Positions 7,992 through 16,216 are shown, counted from the stretch's first letter. The stretch is DNA of 20,676 nt from Sulfidibacterium sp964598065 (GCA_964598065.1 CAZRAW010000033.1:1-20676); one strand, 5' to 3'. Numbers and translations are program-made. The notes: generated by a model not told the origin, from the letters alone.

Positions 7992-9338
7992 TTACAATTC
8001 GTTTACTGCCGCTTTAAACTGGTTTCCGCGGTCTTCGTAGTTTTCAAACAAGTCGAAACTGGCACAAGCCGGTGAGAGCAAAACCGTATCTCCTTTTTTT
8101 GCAAGATAATAAGCTGTAGTTACGGCTTCCCGCGCTGACTCGGTATCAATTATGGAATCTGCAAGGCCTTCAAACGCTTTGTGTATATGCCTGTTGTCCA
8201 AACCAAGACAAACAATGGCTTTCACCTTTTCAGCTACGAGCGGTTTCAGAAGATCGTAATCGTTGCCTTTGTCCACCCCGCCTACAATCCAAACGGTTGA
8301 TTTTTCCATGTATTCCAGTGCATACCAGGTCGAGTTAATGTTGGTTGCTTTGGAATCATTAATAAAGGTAATGCCGTGAACACTGGCCACATACTCCAAA
8401 CGATGGGCAATATTCTGAAAATCGGAAAGACTCTGTTTGATAGTTTCTTTTCTTATTTCCATCAAATGGGCAGTTACCCCGGAAGCCATGGAGTTGTAAG
8501 TATTGTGTTTACCTTGTAATGCTAACTGTTCGAGTGTCATATCAAAACTATTTTTATTGTTATTAAATCTTATTTTTTTATCTGTTATACCGGCTCCCGG
8601 ATATTGGTCAGCGCTGTGCTCGCCAAAAGGAACCGGAGTTGCCTTAATTTTTCTTTTTTTTATCTCTCTGCGAATCACCGGGTCGTCGGCCCAGTAAACG
8701 AAATAATCGTTTTCCGTCTGGTTTTGAAGAATCCGGAATTTGCTGTCCGTATATTTTTGAAAATCATTGTCGTACCGGTCAAGATGATCGGGCGTTATGT
8801 TCAGTAATACTGCAATATCAGCTTTGAACCGATACATTCCATCTAACTGAAAACTACTTATTTCCAACACATACCAGTCGAAATTATGGAAAGCCACCTG
8901 CCAGGCGAAACTTTTCCCGACATTTCCGGCCAGCCCCACATTCAGTCCGGCATTTTTAAGAATGTGGTAGGTGAGCAGCGTGGTAGTGGTCTTCCCGTTA
9001 CTCCCGGTGATACAGATTTTCTTTGCCTGCGTAAAACCACCTGCAAATTCAATCTCCGAAATCACTGGAATGCTCTTCTCTTTCAGCTGACGAATCATCG
9101 GAACCGTGTCAGGGATTCCGGGACTTTTTACTACTTTGGCAGCAGCGAAAATCCGTACGGTATCGTGTCTGTTTTCTTCAAAATCTATTTCAAACTGTTT
9201 AAGAACGCGTCTGTATTGTTCACTTATCTTTCCTTTATCCGAAACAAAAACCGGCAAATCATGCTTTTTTGCCAACACAGCAGCTCCCGTTCCGCTTTCG
9301 CCGGCGCCGAGAACAACTATTTCGTCTTTTTGCTTCAT
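7992..9338 (-). CDS. murD: UDP-N-acetylmuramoyl-L-alanine--D-glutamate ligase MurD
   Basis: MurD is the cytoplasmic ATP-dependent ligase that adds D-glutamate to UDP-MurNAc-L-Ala. The 448-residue length fits the family. Visible motifs are LGAGESGTGAAVLA (10-23) in the UDP-binding domain, SPGIP (72-76), SEIEF (94-98), the ATP loop TGSNGKTTTT (111-120), NITPDHLDRY, and INDSKATN followed by a C-terminal domain with LSPACASFDLFENYEDRG, the usual MurD ending. It starts with ATG (9336-9338), 12 nt after the mraY stop, and is followed by ftsW. Confidence 0.97.
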   Translation of the reverse strand: MKQKDEIVVLGAGESGTGAAVLAKKHDLPVFVSDKGKISEQYRRVLKQFEIDFEENRHDTVRIFAAAKVVKSPGIPDTVPMIRQLKEKSIPVISEIEFAGGFTQAKKICITGSNGKTTTTLLTYHILKNAGLNVGLAGNVGKSFAWQVAFHNFDWYVLEISSFQLDGMYRFKADIAVLLNITPDHLDRYDNDFQKYTDSKFRILQNQTENDYFVYWADDPVIRREIKKRKIKATPVPFGEHSADQYPGAGITDKKIRFNNNKNSFDMTLEQLALQGKHNTYNSMASGVTAHLMEIRKETIKQSLSDFQNIAHRLEYVASVHGITFINDSKATNINSTWYALEYMEKSTVWIVGGVDKGNDYDLLKPLVAEKVKAIVCLGLDNRHIHKAFEGLADSIIDTESAREAVTTAYYLAKKGDTVLLSPACASFDLFENYEDRGNQFKAAVNEL

Positions 9339-9350
9339 TTATATTCATAT

Positions 9351-10592
9351 TTATCTCACTTTCAATGTAATGATGGTTGCTACAGCAAGGGCAATTCCCA
9401 CAATAAAAAAACGCAATACGATTTTAGGCTCCGGGAAACCCAGTTTTTGAAAATGGTGATGTAGCGGTGCCATTTTGAAAATCCTCTTTCCCACACCATA
9501 CCTCTTCCTGGTATATTTAAAATAACCCACTTGTAATATCACTGAAATACTCTCAGCGAGAAAGATGCCACCAAATATGGGTATCAGCAACTCTTTACGG
9601 ATGATGATGGCAAACACGGCAATGATTCCGCCAATTGCCAGACTACCCGTATCGCCCATAAACACCTGTGCCGGATAGGTATTGTACCACAAAAATCCCA
9701 CGGTAGCGCCTACAAAAGCGCTGATATAAACCGCCAGCTCGCCCACATTGGGCAAATACATGATGTTCAGATAGTCGGCAAAAATAATGTTACCCGACAC
9801 CCAGGCCAGAATACCGAGTGTAGCCCCCATAATAGCCGACGTTCCCGCCGCCAGACCATCCATACCATCGGTAAGGTTGGCCCCGTTAGAAACGCCGGTG
9901 ATGATTAAAATAACTATGGGAATAAAAATCAGGAAAGCCCATTTTTCATAGCCGGGACCCAGCCATTGGAGTAACATGGCATAGTCAAATTCGTTATTTT
10001 TCAAAAACGGAATAGTCGTTTTGGTCGAGTGCTTTTCAGTGATAGAATACCGTGCCGAAGGGCCTGATTTATTAATAATCTGATAGACCTGTGACACCGG
10101 ATTCATCTGTTTCTCACGAATAACCACATTTTTGTTAAAATACATAACCAACCCGACAATAAGTCCGAGAATCACCTGTCCGACAATTTTATATCTACCG
10201 CTAAGGCCCTTTTTATTTTTCTTAAAAACTTTAATGTAGTCATCGATAAAACCCAGAGCGCCGAGCCAAATGGTTGTAAACAGCATCAAAATTATATACA
10301 CATTATCAAGCTGTGCAAAAAGCAACGTAGGAACGATGATAGACGCAAGAATAATCAGTCCGCCCATGGTGGGGGTTCCCTGTTTCTCCAACTGGCCTTC
10401 GAGGCCAAGGTCGCGGACAGTTTCTCCCACCTGCTTTTTATTCAAATATTTAATCCATTGTTCACCAAACGCAAGACTAATCAGCAGAGATGTAATTAAA
10501 GCCAGCGCAGCCCTGAAAGAGAGGTATTGAAACATTCCCGAGCCGGGAACAGAAAAATTTTCATGCAAATATTTAAACAGATAATAAAACAT
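9351..10592 (-). CDS. mraY: Phospho-MurNAc-pentapeptide transferase MraY
   Basis: MraY transfers phospho-MurNAc-pentapeptide from UDP to undecaprenyl phosphate, giving lipid I at the inner membrane. The 413-residue polytopic protein has QGTPTMGG (71-78), the aspartate pair in FIDDYIKVFKKNKKGLSGRYK (115-135), NLTDGMDGLAAG (239-250), FMGDTGSLAIGG (311-322) and APLHHHFQKLG (375-385). All are diagnostic and include the catalytic aspartates and histidines. It is about 50 residues longer than E. coli MraY (360). The excess lies between the segment ending near 152 and the one beginning near 218, a hydrophilic loop best explained as an extracytoplasmic insertion. ATG at 10590-10592, 2 nt after murE. 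Confidence 0.97.
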   Translation of the reverse strand: MFYYLFKYLHENFSVPGSGMFQYLSFRAALALITSLLISLAFGEQWIKYLNKKQVGETVRDLGLEGQLEKQGTPTMGGLIILASIIVPTLLFAQLDNVYIILMLFTTIWLGALGFIDDYIKVFKKNKKGLSGRYKIVGQVILGLIVGLVMYFNKNVVIREKQMNPVSQVYQIINKSGPSARYSITEKHSTKTTIPFLKNNEFDYAMLLQWLGPGYEKWAFLIFIPIVILIITGVSNGANLTDGMDGLAAGTSAIMGATLGILAWVSGNIIFADYLNIMYLPNVGELAVYISAFVGATVGFLWYNTYPAQVFMGDTGSLAIGGIIAVFAIIIRKELLIPIFGGIFLAESISVILQVGYFKYTRKRYGVGKRIFKMAPLHHHFQKLGFPEPKIVLRFFIVGIALAVATIITLKVR

Positions 10593-10594
10593 AG

Positions 10595-12052
10595 TTATTG
10601 CTCTTTAAATAATTCAATCAACACTTGTTTATCGTCAAAGGGATGCCGGACCCCATTGATTTCCTGATATTTTTCATGTCCTTTGCCTGCCACCAAAATA
10701 ATGTCTCCTTTTCCAGTTAGTGCATAAGCAGTTTTGATAGCTTCTTTGCGGTCGGTGATAACAAGGGTGTTTTTCATGTGAACAGGGTCAATACCAGTTT
10801 TCATATCGCGGAGGATTTCTTCCGGATTCTCACTGCGCGGATTGTCCGAAGTAAGAATGACACGCGTGCTCATGTCAGCAGCAATAGCAGCCATCAACGG
10901 CCGCTTTGTCTTATCACGATCGCCACCGGCGCCCACCACAGTTATCAGTTGTCCGGTTCCGATTTGTACGGCATGAATGGTCTTTAGAACATTTTTCAAC
11001 GCATCCGGTGTATGGGCATAATCAACAATGCAAATAATATCTTCGGGCGAGTGCATTACTTCAAAGCGGCCTTCGGCGCCGCGCAATCCGCTCAGCACAC
11101 GCATCACCTCCTCTTTGTCCTGCCCGAGCAAAACAGCTGTGGCATAAACAGCCAGCAGGTTAGAGGCATTAAAACTACCCACCATTGGAGAATAAAATTC
11201 CCTGCCATCGAGAAGCATTTGCAAACCCGAAAATTCATCTTCCATCAGCCGTCCGCGATAATCAGCCATAGCTTTAAGCGCATAACTGTATTTTTTTGCC
11301 AATGTGTTTTGCACCATCACCCCGGCATTTCGGTCATCGATATTGATGAGAGCAAAAGCATCCTTTGATAAACCGTCAAAGAATTTTTTTTTGGCTGTGA
11401 TATAATCTTTAAAAGTTTTATGATAATCCAGATGGTCGTGTGTAATGTTCGTAAACAAAGCGCCGGTAAATTGAAGGCCCGCAATACGTTCCTGTACAAT
11501 AGCATGCGAACTCACTTCCATAAAAGCATATTCGCAGCCGGCATCGGCCATCTTTCGCAAAACCCGGTTTATACTTAATGCATCAGGAGTAGTAAGGCTG
11601 GTTTTAATTTCTTTTTGGTTCACCTTGTTAACAATGGTGGAAAGCATACCGGTTTTGTATCCCAACGCCAAAAACAGTTGATGCAGCAGGGTAACAATGG
11701 TAGTTTTTCCGTTGGTACCGGTTACACCCATTAGACGAAGGCTTTCCGACGGTCTATCAAAGAAATTAGAAGCCATCTGCCCCAGAGCAAACGCCGAATT
11801 TTTTACTCTGACATAGGTTACATCCGGTTTCAACTCCGCAGGCAAAGTCTCACAAACCACAGCCACAGCGCCCTGCCGAACAGCAGCATCAATAAAACGG
11901 TGACCATCTACCCGGGTACCGGACACCGCTACAAAAACGTCGCCGTGTTGCACTTTGCGTGAATCGAAGACCACCTGTGACAGAGCAATATTTCCATTTC
12001 CGCTGATACTCTCAACGTCGGTTTTGTATAATATGTCGTCCAAACGTTTCAA
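10595..12052 (-). CDS. murE: UDP-MurNAc-tripeptide synthetase MurE (meso-diaminopimelate adding)
   Basis: MurE adds the third stem-peptide residue in the cytoplasm. The 485-residue product has the N-terminal DSRKVQHGDVFVAVSG (30-45), ATP loop TGTNGKTT (111-118), EVSSHA (179-184), THDHLDYH (204-211) and a lysine cluster at 221-223 holding the likely carbamylated lysine. GDRDKTKRP (377-385) and DNPR (403-406) are also present. DNPR is the established signature of meso-diaminopimelate-specific MurE, in contrast to lysine-adding enzymes. The start seems to be TTG (12050-12052): the upstream frame closes at the ftsI stop (12062-12064) without an ATG, and the resulting N-terminus MKRLDDIL fits the family. 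It lies 9 nt after ftsI. Confidence 0.96.
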   Translation of the reverse strand: MKRLDDILYKTDVESISGNGNIALSQVVFDSRKVQHGDVFVAVSGTRVDGHRFIDAAVRQGAVAVVCETLPAELKPDVTYVRVKNSAFALGQMASNFFDRPSESLRLMGVTGTNGKTTIVTLLHQLFLALGYKTGMLSTIVNKVNQKEIKTSLTTPDALSINRVLRKMADAGCEYAFMEVSSHAIVQERIAGLQFTGALFTNITHDHLDYHKTFKDYITAKKKFFDGLSKDAFALINIDDRNAGVMVQNTLAKKYSYALKAMADYRGRLMEDEFSGLQMLLDGREFYSPMVGSFNASNLLAVYATAVLLGQDKEEVMRVLSGLRGAEGRFEVMHSPEDIICIVDYAHTPDALKNVLKTIHAVQIGTGQLITVVGAGGDRDKTKRPLMAAIAADMSTRVILTSDNPRSENPEEILRDMKTGIDPVHMKNTLVITDRKEAIKTAYALTGKGDIILVAGKGHEKYQEINGVRHPFDDKQVLIELFKEQ

Positions 12053-12061
12053 TGATCTATA

Positions 12062-14173
12062 TTAAAAGTTTGATAATTGAATCAATATTTCCTGTCCTTT
12101 ATGAAAGCGGGTTCCCGCCTTCAGCGACTGCCTGTACACGACTCCCCTTCCCTGCACCTGCGTACTCAGACCCCTGTTTTCCAAAAGATAAATAGCATCT
12201 TCAGCTGTCATCCCTCTGACATTGGGAACCAGTCCTTTTGTAAAAGTTTTCGGCTGAAAAAACACTTTGTTGTTCCGGTCTGCGGTAATAGTCCAGGTTT
12301 CGCCCACCGATTTGCCTGACTCCTTTATGCCAAGATCTTTGTAAATTATTTTTAAATCGTGATACCAGGCAGCATTTACAGCCAGCGGAAAGTTTTCTTT
12401 CAAAGTATCGGGGGTCGTTTTTTTGTGTAGCGCCAATGAGGTGGCATACACTTTGTCGGCAATCTCCTTAAAAACAGGAGCAGCCACTTCGCTACCGTAA
12501 TAGCCATGTTTCGGCTCCCTAATTACCACAATAGCTGAATACTGCGGATCATCGGCAGGAAAATATCCCACGAAAGAAGCATTATAAGCTCCCTTAATAT
12601 ATTCTTTCCCCCCGGCTATTCTTGCCGTACCTGTTTTCCCTGCAATTTTAAAATATTTGTTTCTCAGATTTCGAGCCGTACCGTATAAGACAACCCCTTC
12701 AAGCAGACCTTGTACTTTTCGTATGATGGAAGGGGAAGCAATACGGGGATTAATCACCTTAACACCAAACTTTTTCACCACTCTTCCGCCATCGGCAATG
12801 GCAGTCACAAAACGCGGTTTTACTTCAACACCGTTATTGGCCACTGCATTATAAAAGGTAAGCAGTTGTAAAGGCGTTAACTCCAATCCGTAACCCACCG
12901 ACATCCACGGGAGTGAAGTACGATACCAATACTTTTTGTCCTTCGGACTTTTGATATAAGGTTTTGCTTCACCGGAAATTTTTAATCCCAGCGGTTTGTT
13001 CAGCGACATAGCATACAGATGTGCGATAAATTGCGAAGGATCGTTTTTATATGCTTTCTCTATCACTTTGGATATACCCACATTGGAGGAGTATTCAAAA
13101 GCCTGCCGGATGGTGATCATTCCGTCACCGATGACGTCCACATCACGCAATGTTCTACCGAAATAAACCACATATCCTTTCTTCACCGAAACTGTATCAC
13201 TCAATTTGAATTTATGGTCATCCAAACCGGATATAATTGAAGCCAGTTTAAAAGTAGAACCGGGTTCGTACTTCTCTCCGATAGCCATGTTGTAGCTTTC
13301 CTCATACTTGCCGGTTTTCGAATTGTAGCGCAGATTGGCAATGGCTTTTATATTGCCGGTTTTCACCTGCATCAGCACAACACATCCCATGTAGGCTTCA
13401 TGTTTTATCATTTGTTTAAGCAGGGCATTTTCGGCTATATCCTGCAGGTTCATATCTAAAGTAGAAATAACATCTTTGCCATTTTGAGGCTTTATTTCAT
13501 TTTCAGTGTGAATGGGGAGCCATGCCCCATCGTTTATTCTGCGCCGGATTTGTTTGCCATTCACACCGGTAAGCACCTTTGAATAGGCACCTTCAAGTCC
13601 GACAAAGAGATGTGCTTTTTTGATTTCGTACCCAATAGTCCGGGCAGCGAGCCAGCCAAAAGGCAAACGTCTTCTTGTTTTTTGCATGGCAATAAGCCCG
13701 CCATCGTATCTTCCTCTCCGAAAAATGGGAAAAGTACGTAGCTTTTTCAGTTGCATATAACTTACATTACGATGTATCAGCAGATAACGATTTCCATTGG
13801 CACGGGCGCGTACCAGCATCTTTTTATAGGCAGTTTCTGACCTGTCCCCGAAAAGCATAGATAGTCTATAGGCGAGGGAATCAACATTTTGATTAAAAAA
13901 CGTATTGGAAATATAACCGCCGGCTACATCCATACGAATCTCAAAAACCGGCACAGAGGTAGCGATCAGGTTGCCTTTGTCCGATAAAATATTGCCGCGG
14001 TTAGCTTTCAGGTCGAAAATCTTTATCTCCTGCTTTTTGGCCTTGCTTATAAGCGCAGGGCCTTCTTTGTATTGGATGTAAACCATTTTTCCAATAATCA
14101 TAAAAGCAAAGACAAGCGTCCCGAAATAGACGAGATAAACACGGGGTAATATGACTTTCTTGTTGCTTTCCAA
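12062..14173 (-). CDS. ftsI: Septal class B penicillin-binding protein FtsI (PBP3) with PASTA domain
   Basis: FtsI is the division-specific D,D-transpeptidase that cross-links glycan made by FtsW. The 703-residue product has a short cytoplasmic tail, one membrane anchor (about 13-33), the dimerisation motif NRGNIL (58-63), and a transpeptidase domain with nucleophile motif STFK (306-309, Ser306), SSN (362-364) and KTGTA (513-517). It ends in a PASTA domain (about 647-702, beginning VPNVRGMTAEDAIYLL). The start appears to be TTG (14171-14173), 2 nt after the ftsL stop, with AGGA nine nt upstream. The next Met codons lie inside the membrane anchor, so TTG is needed for a complete protein. Confidence 0.96.
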   Translation of the reverse strand: MESNKKVILPRVYLVYFGTLVFAFMIIGKMVYIQYKEGPALISKAKKQEIKIFDLKANRGNILSDKGNLIATSVPVFEIRMDVAGGYISNTFFNQNVDSLAYRLSMLFGDRSETAYKKMLVRARANGNRYLLIHRNVSYMQLKKLRTFPIFRRGRYDGGLIAMQKTRRRLPFGWLAARTIGYEIKKAHLFVGLEGAYSKVLTGVNGKQIRRRINDGAWLPIHTENEIKPQNGKDVISTLDMNLQDIAENALLKQMIKHEAYMGCVVLMQVKTGNIKAIANLRYNSKTGKYEESYNMAIGEKYEPGSTFKLASIISGLDDHKFKLSDTVSVKKGYVVYFGRTLRDVDVIGDGMITIRQAFEYSSNVGISKVIEKAYKNDPSQFIAHLYAMSLNKPLGLKISGEAKPYIKSPKDKKYWYRTSLPWMSVGYGLELTPLQLLTFYNAVANNGVEVKPRFVTAIADGGRVVKKFGVKVINPRIASPSIIRKVQGLLEGVVLYGTARNLRNKYFKIAGKTGTARIAGGKEYIKGAYNASFVGYFPADDPQYSAIVVIREPKHGYYGSEVAAPVFKEIADKVYATSLALHKKTTPDTLKENFPLAVNAAWYHDLKIIYKDLGIKESGKSVGETWTITADRNNKVFFQPKTFTKGLVPNVRGMTAEDAIYLLENRGLSTQVQGRGVVYRQSLKAGTRFHKGQEILIQLSNF

Positions 14174-14175
14174 AA

Positions 14176-14568
14176 CTATTTTTCCTGCTTTTGGTAAATG
14201 ATGATTGTTTTTACCGGTACATTATTTTCTTTGATACCCAAGCTTTTCAGCCGTTTTTCTAACTGCGACTGTTCGCTAAGAATCATCAAATCAGAATTTA
14301 CAGAAATGTACTCGTAGCGCAGTTCTTTGATTTCGCTCTCCATCCTGGCGATTCTCCTGACCTTATTTTCCAGCACGTAATCATTGGTGATATAGACAAA
14401 GGCCAGCAGAGCGAGGAAAAGCAGATATGGAAAAATACGCTGTGTTTTTTTATTTTCTAGAATAGCGCCGCCAAGCACATCCTGCATGGCGCGGCTGAAA
14501 GCCCCGGCGACATCATGGTGCGATGGACTGTTTTCTGTAAATTCCGGTTTGCGTGTATTTTTTTTCAT
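14176..14568 (-). CDS. ftsL: FtsL-like divisome protein
   Basis: This is a 130-residue bitopic protein with a hydrophilic cytoplasmic N-terminus of about 44 residues, one transmembrane segment (about 45-61, FPYLLFLALLAFVYITN) and a predicted coiled coil (about 66-108, charged heptad-like region). It ends in a short basic tail. FtsL proteins are poorly conserved, and the call rests on this topology and on the position between rsmH and ftsI, the usual place for ftsL. The family's role is to pair with FtsB-like and FtsQ proteins and to activate FtsW/FtsI. ATG at 14566-14568; 3 nt after rsmH, 2 nt before ftsI. Confidence 0.87.
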   Translation of the reverse strand: MKKNTRKPEFTENSPSHHDVAGAFSRAMQDVLGGAILENKKTQRIFPYLLFLALLAFVYITNDYVLENKVRRIARMESEIKELRYEYISVNSDLMILSEQSQLEKRLKSLGIKENNVPVKTIIIYQKQEK

Positions 14569-14571
14569 TAT

Positions 14572-15468
14572 TTAGCATTTTTCAGCAATCCTCAATTTGG
14601 CAGAGCGGGCACGGCTGTTTTGTACTATTTCTTCCGCATCGGGAGTAATGGCTTTGTTAACCACCGGTTTGAAATCAATTAGGTCGTTTCCGAAAAAGTC
14701 TTTTTTTATTTTCCCCTCAAAATTTCCGGCTTTAATAAAATTCTTCACCAAACGGTCTTCTAACGAATGGTAGGAGATGACAACCAGCCGGCCATTGGGT
14801 TTCAGTACATCGGCCGCCTGTTCCAGGAAAGCTTTCAGCGCTTCCATTTCCTGGTTTACTTCAATACGGATAGCCTGAAACAGCATGGCCAGCATTTTGT
14901 TTTTTCGCGTGGGCGGAATACATTTTTCAACAGCAGCCTCCAGCTCGAAGGTGGTTTCAAAAACTTTCTCTTTACGCCGTGCACAAATAAGCTTTGCCAT
15001 GCAACGGCTGTTTTTTATCTCACCATACAACCTGAAAATTCTATTCAATTCATCTTCGGAATAGGTATTGACAACCTCTGCGGCAGTTAGGTTTACGTGT
15101 TTCCCCATGCGCATGTCCAGCGGGCCATCAAAACGGGTAGAAAAGCCACGTTCGGCCTTGTCAAACTGGTGAGAACTCACACCGAGGTCGGCCAGAATAC
15201 CATCCACCGGTAACATACCGTAAAGACGAAGAAAATTTTTCAGGTAACGAAAATTCTGATTTACAAAGATCAACCGTTTGTCATCCGGCTTGTTGGCTTC
15301 GGCTTCTGCATCCTGGTCGAAAGCTACCAAACGCCCCTCAGCATCTAACTGTTTTAGAATAGCACGTGCATGGCCCCCGCCACCAAATGTAGCATCCACA
15401 TACACCCCGTTGGGATGGATATTTAAACCCCCTACGCTTTTATGTAATAATACCGGATTGTGATACAT
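14572..15468 (-). CDS. rsmH: 16S rRNA (cytosine(1402)-N(4))-methyltransferase RsmH (MraW)
   Basis: RsmH methylates N4 of C1402 of 16S rRNA using S-adenosylmethionine. The 298-residue product begins MYHNPVLLHKSV and has the cofactor motif DATFGGGGHA (25-34), FDQD (50-53), ILADLGVSSHQFD (91-103), GFSTRFDGPLDMRM (108-121) and SYHSLEDRLVK (232-242), all hallmark RsmH stretches. Length is normal. ATG at 15466-15468 lies 3 nt after the mraZ stop, so it is cotranscribed with mraZ. Housekeeping function is secure from sequence. Confidence 0.98.
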   Translation of the reverse strand: MYHNPVLLHKSVGGLNIHPNGVYVDATFGGGGHARAILKQLDAEGRLVAFDQDAEAEANKPDDKRLIFVNQNFRYLKNFLRLYGMLPVDGILADLGVSSHQFDKAERGFSTRFDGPLDMRMGKHVNLTAAEVVNTYSEDELNRIFRLYGEIKNSRCMAKLICARRKEKVFETTFELEAAVEKCIPPTRKNKMLAMLFQAIRIEVNQEMEALKAFLEQAADVLKPNGRLVVISYHSLEDRLVKNFIKAGNFEGKIKKDFFGNDLIDFKPVVNKAITPDAEEIVQNSRARSAKLRIAEKC

Positions 15469-15471
15469 ATT

Positions 15472-15930
15472 TTAATCAGTTTCGAACTCACCCATAACCT
15501 CTTCCGCCAAATCGGCAAAATCATCCGGGTTATAATCCACAGCCTTTTCATAGGCGACTTTATCCCAGATTTCAATTCGGTTTACGACTGATGTGAGCAC
15601 GATCTGCTTAGTAATTCCACCATAATTCAGCAAGTCCTTCGGGAGAAGCAACCGTCCGGTACCATCCAGCTCGACCGGTTTGACACCAGCCATAAACTTG
15701 GTAACAAAATCTGCGTTCTTTTTCTTAAACATATTCAGCTTTCCCACCATAGCCGTTTCTGTCTGCCACTGATCAAAAGGGAAAAGCTCAAGACATTTTT
15801 TGAAAATACTCCGCTTAACCACAAAGCCATTTTTCACCCCATCACCCATTTGGGTTTTATAAGGCGCTGGGAACATGAATCTTCCTTTGGCATCTACTTT
15901 GGCTTCGTATGTTCCTAAAATATTGAGCAT
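15472..15930 (-). CDS. mraZ: Transcriptional regulator MraZ
   Basis: MraZ is a ring-forming DNA-binding protein that represses or tunes its own dcw operon in the bacteria studied (E. coli, Mycoplasma). The 152-residue product has two tandem SpoVT/AbrB-type half domains with the repeated motif DAKGRFMFPA (13-22) and DGTGRLLLPK (89-98), the hallmark of MraZ. The acidic C-terminal tail (DFADLAEEVMGEFETD) is hydrophilic. It is the first gene of the cluster; ATG at 15928-15930. About 37-77 nt upstream is an array of 10-bp repeats that is probably its own operator, consistent with autoregulation. Confidence 0.97.
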   Translation of the reverse strand: MLNILGTYEAKVDAKGRFMFPAPYKTQMGDGVKNGFVVKRSIFKKCLELFPFDQWQTETAMVGKLNMFKKKNADFVTKFMAGVKPVELDGTGRLLLPKDLLNYGGITKQIVLTSVVNRIEIWDKVAYEKAVDYNPDDFADLAEEVMGEFETD

Positions 15931-15949
15931 TAAACACAGTTTTATGGCG

Positions 15950-15968
15950 TAAATATACTATATATTTA
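15950..15968 (-). promoter_or_regulatory. Likely mraZ -7 element inside a perfect inverted repeat
   Basis: On the minus strand TATATTTA (15957 down to 15950) matches the Bacteroidota -7 consensus TAnnTTTG at all but the last base. It lies 19 nt before the mraZ ATG. Nineteen nt upstream of it is TTA where TTG is expected at -33. The element is one arm of a perfect 8-bp inverted repeat, TAAATATA-cta-TATATTTA. The promoter call is inference from motif and position. Confidence 0.45.
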
Positions 15969-16006
15969 CCACATTTTAACATTTTCTACCACATTTTACC
16001 ACATTG
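15967..16006 (-). promoter_or_regulatory. mraZ: Putative MraZ operator: four 10-bp direct repeat units
   Basis: On the plus strand units begin at 15967 (TACCACATTT), 15977 (degenerate TAACATTTTC), 15987 (TACCACATTT) and 15997 (TACCACATTG). Read toward mraZ each good unit is AATGTGGTA. Direct repeats with a 10-bp period upstream of mraZ are the known layout of MraZ sites: TGGGN repeats separated by 5 bp in E. coli, and AAAGTG-type repeats in Mycoplasma. The core differs from E. coli, so assignment rests on period, position and autoregulation. The array covers the region expected to hold the -33 element, fitting repression. Confidence 0.75.
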
Positions 16007-16138
16007 TTAAAAAAATGTTACATTTTTAATGGGATTTCTTTTATTAAAAGATGGTATTATACTGATTACCACCAGGATAGATTTTTACAGAAAGTCCGTG
16101 GAAACTTATTAACAACGTAAAATCCGGTATTTTGTTAA

Positions 16139-16150
16139 TAAACCGGTTTA
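16139..16150. repeat. Perfect 12-bp palindrome, possible operator
   Basis: TAAACCGGTTTA is perfectly self-complementary. A related half site, ATCCGGTAT, lies about 12 nt upstream (16122-16130). It sits roughly 59 nt upstream of the acyltransferase -7 element, a place suited to an activator or regulator dimer. No regulator is identified, so function is unknown. Confidence 0.4.
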
Positions 16151-16208
16151 AGAAAATCGACAAGCCGGAGCGGAAATGTTTTAAGGCAGAAAAGTACAGA
16201 ATAATCCC

Positions 16209-16216
16209 TATTTTTG
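16209..16216 (+). promoter_or_regulatory. Bacteroidota-type -7 element for the acyltransferase operon
   Basis: TATTTTTG matches TAnnTTTG exactly and ends 22 nt before the ATG at 16239, giving a short leader. No TTG is found at the expected -33 distance, so the promoter may be weak or activator-assisted. Confidence 0.55.

Noticed and set aside
8886..9464. Plus-strand open frame of 192 codons opposite murD and mraY
   Set aside because: It lies antisense to murD with diagnostic motifs, spans the murD-mraY gap, has low-complexity composition and no recognisable domain; it is a shadow frame.
16067..16073. A further TACCACC, exactly 70 bp from the last MraZ box and in the same phase
   Set aside because: It is isolated, with no units filling the interval; a six- or seven-base match is likely by chance.
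16106..16114. TTATTAACA resembling a DnaA box
   Set aside because: It departs from the TTATNCACA consensus at a key position, is single, and no replication genes are nearby.
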